Shown here one piece after another: positions 34,172 to 37,702 of a stretch of DNA of 37,702 bases. Position numbers and translations under genes: made by a program. The notes beneath the pieces were generated by a model. The model was given only the letters and a program-made list of their open reading frames with translations, had not been told where the DNA came from and did not search any database. Positions within the stretch are counted from its first letter, which is position 1; each line of letters opens with the position of its first letter. This DNA comes from DAOTXK01 sp034435395 (GTDB taxonomy: Bacteria > Chloroflexota > Anaerolineae > Aggregatilineales > Ch27), in NCBI GenBank assembly GCA_034435395.1, contig DAOTXK010000184.1, positions 1-37,702 of the forward strand. Direction: 5' to 3'.

Positions 34172-34489
34172 AGGCACACCTCCCTCTCCAATTACAGGCT
34201 GGGGACATTGTACGCCGGACAGTAGGCAATTGCCCGCCAAAGAATAGAGCCGTGGAGGCAGTGGCGGGACACTCCGCGCCGGGCAGCGAGGAATTTTCCG
34301 CACCCTTCGGTTGACCCCGCATATTCCCGGCCTGGGAGCGCTCTGATTCTAAAAAAGGCATAAATTTTTCAGGGCCGTCAGGGATTCCTTTTATAATACA
34401 TTTAGCCTGGATTCCATCACACTCAGACCGACGATCACCACTTACCATTCGCCCGCGCTGGCACGAGTCCATTCAGGATCGATAATCGT
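34172..34489. other. Divergent intergenic region with a -10-like element
   Basis: About 320 bases between the LLM oxidoreductase and the histidine kinase starts. TATAAT at 34392-34397, in an AT-rich patch (34350-34400), is the likely -10 of the kinase operon, which gives a leader of about 85 bases; no good -35 is seen. No gene is recognised; short frames in both directions lack homology. Confidence 0.5.
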
Positions 34490-35977
34490 ATGCGCCTGCT
34501 GGATTGGAGACGCTGGCCGCTGGGCCTCAAACTGGCCCTGGCCATGACGGCCCTGGTGATGATCACCGGGGTCGGCCTGGCCCTGCTGTCCGCCGAGCAG
34601 GATCGCCAGTTCCTCCGCGCCGAGTGGGAGGAGCAGGCCCGGCTGATCCTGGATACCCTGACGGCTGCGGCTGACGACGCCTTTTACCGGCAGGACGCCG
34701 CCGCCATCACCGACATCATGGAAGGGCTGAGCGCGGCGGATGCCGGGCTTTTCATCGGAGGGCGCGCTTACGACCCCGCCGGGCGGATCATCGCCGATGC
34801 CCCCGCGCCGCCGACGCTGACCTTCGGGCAGGAAGCCGATCCGTTCGAGCAGCAACTGTTGCAGAGCGAGACCCCCGTCTATGTGTGGGAAGCCGACGCG
34901 CTGCTGGCCGGGCGGGCGGTGACCAGCGGCCAGCAACGGCTGGGCGCGCTCAGCATCCGCCTGTCCACCGCGCCGCTCCAGGCGAAGATCGCGGCCGCCC
35001 GCGATCAGGTGGTCAGCGTGGCGGGGGCGGCCATCGTCACCGGGGCGCTGCTGGCCTGGGTCATCAGCCGATCCATCACCGGCCCCCTGCGCCGCCTGAC
35101 CGAGGCTTCCCGGCGCTTAACCGAGGGCGACCTCACCCCCACGGTGACCGTCCGCAGCGGCGACGAGACACGCCTGCTGGCGGACGCGTTCAACGCCATG
35201 ACCGCCCGGCTCCGGGCCACCATCGAGAGTCTGGCCGAGGCCCGCGACGAAGCGCTGGCCGCCTCCCGGCTGAAGTCCCATATCCTGGCCACCGTCAGTC
35301 ACGATCTGCGCACGCCGCTCAGCTCCATCCTGGGCTACGCGGAGATCATGCGCGAAGGGCTGTACGGCCCGATCACCGACCAGCAGCAGGAAACGCTGGA
35401 CCGCCTCACCAGCAACGCCGAGCAACTGCTGGCTTTTGTCAATAATTTGCTGGATTCGGCCCAGCTCGACGCCGGCAAGATGGACCTGGAGATCGGCCCC
35501 TTCCCGCCGCAAGAGCTGATTGAGTCCGTCGAGTCCATGGTCAACGGGCAGGCTCACCGCAAGGGACTGGATGTGATCACCCTCGTGGCCGATGACGTGC
35601 CCGACCCGCTGGTCGGCGACCTGGCCCGCCTGGAGCAGATCGCCAACAACCTGGTGGGCAACGCCGTTAAGTTCACTGAAAAGGGATGGGTGAAGATGCG
35701 CCTCTTCCGCCCGGACGACGAGCACTGGGCGATTGAGGTCAGCGACAGCGGCCCCGGCATCCCGCCGGAGGCGCAGGCCCACATCTTCGACGCCTTCTGG
35801 CAGGTGAACGGTCTGGAAGGACGCCCGCGCCATAAAGGCAGCGGCCTGGGGCTGTACATCGTCCGGCAGTTAGCCGGACTGATGGACGGCGAGATCACGC
35901 TGTCCAGCCAGGTCGGCCAGGGCAGCACCTTCACCGTCAGACTGCCGCTCTTAAAATCGACGCCAACGACAGGATGA
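34490..35977 (+). CDS. Membrane sensor histidine kinase with HAMP domain
   Basis: A 495-residue kinase. Spans lie at about 14-34 and 174-192, and enclose a ~140-residue extracytoplasmic sensor domain without a recognisable family. A HAMP domain (about 193-245, RSITGPLRRLTEASRRLTEG) follows. The dimerisation domain has the phosphate-accepting His271 in ATVSHDLRTPLSSILGYAE. The ATPase domain has GNAVKFTEKG (N box), DSGPGIPPEA (G1) and GSGLGLYIVRQLA (G2). It would phosphorylate itself in response to an envelope signal and pass the phosphate to a regulator, most likely the receiver protein encoded 3 bases downstream. The stimulus is unknown. Confidence 0.93.
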   Translation: MRLLDWRRWPLGLKLALAMTALVMITGVGLALLSAEQDRQFLRAEWEEQARLILDTLTAAADDAFYRQDAAAITDIMEGLSAADAGLFIGGRAYDPAGRIIADAPAPPTLTFGQEADPFEQQLLQSETPVYVWEADALLAGRAVTSGQQRLGALSIRLSTAPLQAKIAAARDQVVSVAGAAIVTGALLAWVISRSITGPLRRLTEASRRLTEGDLTPTVTVRSGDETRLLADAFNAMTARLRATIESLAEARDEALAASRLKSHILATVSHDLRTPLSSILGYAEIMREGLYGPITDQQQETLDRLTSNAEQLLAFVNNLLDSAQLDAGKMDLEIGPFPPQELIESVESMVNGQAHRKGLDVITLVADDVPDPLVGDLARLEQIANNLVGNAVKFTEKGWVKMRLFRPDDEHWAIEVSDSGPGIPPEAQAHIFDAFWQVNGLEGRPRHKGSGLGLYIVRQLAGLMDGEITLSSQVGQGSTFTVRLPLLKSTPTTG

Positions 35978-35980
35978 CCG

Positions 35981-36346
35981 ATGTTATTTGAGCCACGCGT
36001 CCTCATCGTGGAGGACGATGCCGACCAGGCCCATATCTTCGCCGAATCGGTGCGTCTGGCCAAGGCGACGCCGGTGGTCGCCCAGGACGGCGCTCAGGCC
36101 CGCGCCCGGCTGCAAGAATTTGTGCCCAGCGCCGTGATCCTGGACCTGCACCTGCCGGGAGTCTCCGGCCTGGAACTGCTGCGCCAGATACGGTCGGAGG
36201 CGCGGCTGGCCGGGACGCCCGTGATCGTCACCAGCGCCGATGCCCGCGCCGCCGCCGCGCTGCACGACCAGGCCGACTTTGTGTTCGTCAAGCCGGTGGG
36301 CTTCAAGCAGCTATCGCAACTGGTCATGCGCTTGCACAGGACGTAG
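35981..36346 (+). CDS. Single-domain response regulator
   Basis: A 121-residue CheY-like receiver domain with no output domain. The acidic pocket is EDD (11-13), the phosphorylated residue is Asp55 in VILDLHLPGVSG, the switch Thr/Ser is in VIVTSADA, and the conserved Lys is in VFVKPVG. It follows the histidine kinase by 3 bases and is almost certainly its partner. With no DNA-binding domain, it must act by protein contact or as a phosphorelay intermediate. Confidence 0.93.
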   Translation: MLFEPRVLIVEDDADQAHIFAESVRLAKATPVVAQDGAQARARLQEFVPSAVILDLHLPGVSGLELLRQIRSEARLAGTPVIVTSADARAAAALHDQADFVFVKPVGFKQLSQLVMRLHRT

Positions 36347-36480
36347 GGCGTCCGGGGCAGCGGGCGAGCACTCCTCAACAAACAAACCGGCATCACCCAC
36401 GTCTGGGATTGGGGGTTCGGGGCGGCCAGCGCGCCCCCCCGACGATTCCCGTCCGAAGTTAAGATTCCCCGCCGCGCCGC

Positions 36481-37311
36481 TCACAGCCGGAACGTCCAGG
36501 CGTCCGCGCCGTACTGGGCCGCGACCAGCTGGGCGGCGCGCGCCTCCTCCGCCGGGGAGGGCGGCTCCGGACCCCGCAGGTCCAGGTCAAACGTGGCCCG
36601 GAAGGCCCCGACCAGCGCCGAGGCGGCTTCCTCCCAGGACACGGCCCGATCGAGCGCACGCGCCAGCGTGGTGGCCCGCTGGCGGACCCGCTGGCGGACC
36701 TCCTCCCGCACGTCCTCGCCGGGGAAGGCCAGCGCGTCGCAGATGCGGGCCACGTCGCCCTCCAGCGGCAGACTGCCGTGCTGCAACACGCCGCCGAACT
36801 TGCGCACCTGGGCGCTGCCGATCAGCTTGCGCCCGTCCGCCGTGATCTCGTAATCGGACGGCACCTCGAAGCACACCGGGCCTTTGGCACCTGCGGGGGC
36901 GCGCCCGGCCCGCTTATCCGCCTGCGCCTGGAGTCCCAGCCGCTCCAGCGCGGCCAGCAGGGCGGCGCTCAGCCGGCGGTAGCTGGTGACGATGTCGCCC
37001 TGGACGAGGGGATGGTCGGCGGGCAGGGCCACGCTGTAGGTGATCTCGTCGGTATGCAGGATGGCCCGTCCGCCGGTGGGTCGCCGCACGATCGTCCAGC
37101 CGCGCGCCCGGATGCGGCTCAGGTCCACGTCGCTGGCCACCTGGCCCTGCCCCAGGGAAAGACACGGCGGGTTCCAGGCGAACAATCGTAGGGTGGGCGG
37201 CGAGTTTCCCGCGCCAACCTGCTCTAAAATGGCCTGATCGAGGGCCATATTGTAGGCCCCGTCGCAGCCCGGGGTGATGACCAGCCGCCAGTGGTTGGGT
37301 GGATGGCGCAT
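36481..37311 (-). CDS. Lipoate--protein ligase / octanoyltransferase (LplA/LipM family)
   Basis: A 276-residue protein of the biotin/lipoyl ligase fold. RRPTGGRAILHTDEITYS (about 76-93) is the lipoyl-binding motif, and KLIGSAQVRKFGGVLQHGSL holds the catalytic lysine. A cysteine in PVCFEVPSDYEIT is at the place of the acyl-enzyme cysteine of LipM-type octanoyltransferases, so octanoyl transfer from ACP to a lipoyl domain is at least as likely as ATP-dependent lipoate ligation. The usual C-terminal accessory domain of LplA is absent. The ATG is at 37311 with AGGAGG 13 bases upstream. It would supply the lipoyl cofactor of 2-oxoacid dehydrogenases or the glycine cleavage system. Confidence 0.88.
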   Translation of the reverse strand: MRHPPNHWRLVITPGCDGAYNMALDQAILEQVGAGNSPPTLRLFAWNPPCLSLGQGQVASDVDLSRIRARGWTIVRRPTGGRAILHTDEITYSVALPADHPLVQGDIVTSYRRLSAALLAALERLGLQAQADKRAGRAPAGAKGPVCFEVPSDYEITADGRKLIGSAQVRKFGGVLQHGSLPLEGDVARICDALAFPGEDVREEVRQRVRQRATTLARALDRAVSWEEAASALVGAFRATFDLDLRGPEPPSPAEEARAAQLVAAQYGADAWTFRL

Positions 37312-37346
37312 GATGGGCGATATCCTCCTGTTGCCGGGGAACCATT

Positions 37347-37413
37347 GTAGCGCGTTCCGGGTGGAAGCGTGACCGACCGTTGGGCGCGGCGGCGGACCGC
37401 AGTTCGCCGCTAC
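37347..37413. repeat. Pair of REP-like hairpins in inverted orientation
   Basis: At 37391-37413: GGCGGAC, loop CGCA, GTTCGCC (one G-T pair), then GCTAC, i.e. GTAGC plus hairpin on the minus strand. At 37347-37369, plus orientation: GTAGC followed by GCGTTCC and an imperfect partner GGAAGCG. The second match is weak. They lie in the 236-base gap between the lipoyl transferase and the next gene. Confidence 0.55.
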
Positions 37414-37547
37414 ACCGGCTCGTTGAGGGGCGGCGCGGCCCCCTGGCCGGACGGCTTCTCCTGACCCCTGGCCGGGTCATTAGGTGGATGGCCGCAAGAT
37501 CGGTACAATAGAGAGACTAGCCTTGTTGGAACAGGTGAGTGTGGTGT

Positions 37548-37702
37548 ATGGCCGACCAGTTTTCATCCCCGCCCGATTCTGAGCCGACGATGCCGCACCT
37601 GCCGCGCGTGCCCGATGATGAGCACGCCGCCCCCACGCAGCCTGGCTGGCTGCCACCCGCGCCGCCCGGTTCCTCATTCGCGTCGCCGGGGCAGGGCATC
37701 CC
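37548..37702 (+). CDS. N-terminus of an unidentified proline-rich protein (partial)
   Basis: An ATG at 37548 opens a frame that runs off the window: MADQFSSPPDSEPTMPHLP and on, 51 codons visible, rich in Pro, Ser and acidic residues and probably disordered. ACAGGTGAG lies about 9 bases upstream, and TACAAT (37504-37509) is a possible -10. This composition is common as a cytoplasmic lead before a membrane or kinase-like domain, but no family can be named from what is visible. Confidence 0.55.
   Translation, partial: MADQFSSPPDSEPTMPHLPRVPDDEHAAPTQPGWLPPAPPGSSFASPGQGI

Overview
This is a GC-rich bacterial chromosome segment with tightly packed genes, many sharing 4-base start/stop overlaps. 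The gene content suggests a Chloroflexota bacterium, probably near Anaerolineae: a MoeA fused to a periplasmic-binding-type domain, a GroEL-like paralogue without groES, a glmS ribozyme, a DUF512 radical-SAM protein, and a cytochrome b/Rieske/multihaem cytochrome c operon beside sdhABCD. This assignment is inference from gene content; there is no rRNA or tRNA gene in the window to confirm it.

Layout. 1-1481: divergent trpG/pabA (cut by the left edge) and a dolichol-phosphate-mannose-synthase-like glycosyltransferase. 1507-2175: an accessory stretch with a 20-copy heptanucleotide tandem repeat, several REP-like hairpins and the remnant of a REP-associated (Y1/IS200-like) transposase. 2249-5124: an AT-richer TIR-domain gene and the moeA fusion. 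5176-9101: a surface-glycan cluster (flippase, two FkbM methyltransferases, a glycosyltransferase). 9179-12185: an overlapping trio of 23S pseudouridine synthase, acyltransferase and DUF512 radical-SAM protein; the last has a perfect 22-bp palindrome inside its reading frame. 12267-15001: minus-strand Uma2 nuclease-like gene, a 57-aa membrane protein and an MFS transporter flanked by ~92-bp direct repeats. 15371-17695: -10 element, glmS ribozyme and glmS. 17828-19102: an inverted-repeat-bounded, lower-GC element with a LemA-like gene and an IS630-type transposase fragment. 19310-23149: divergent GroEL-like gene, BNR-repeat protein and 2-hydroxyacid dehydrogenase. 23220-25311: family 4 glycosidase and a membrane protein. 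25573-29039: sdhABCD. 29451-32661: quinol:cytochrome c oxidoreductase-type operon with a tetrahaem cytochrome c. 32832-33245: cold-shock gene with a clear promoter, structured leader and terminator. 33302-37702: LLM-type flavin oxidoreductase, histidine kinase plus single-domain response regulator, lipoyl/octanoyl transferase, and the start of a further gene.

How the parts work together. The sdh and cytochrome b/Rieske/cytochrome c operons lie side by side on the same strand and together form a quinone-linked respiratory block (succinate to quinone, quinol to c-type haems). glmS supplies glucosamine-6-phosphate for envelope glycans, consistent with the glycan cluster and the polyprenyl-phosphate mannose synthase. 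The most distinctive non-coding signal is a family of hairpins preceded by GTAG (GTAGC in nearly all), at about eight places, next to the remnant of the kind of transposase known to use such elements. The strongest leads are this REP/RAYT family, the palindrome embedded in the radical-SAM gene, the repeat-flanked MFS gene, the LemA-carrying inverted-repeat element, and the GroEL-like protein that seems to lack the catalytic ATPase aspartate.
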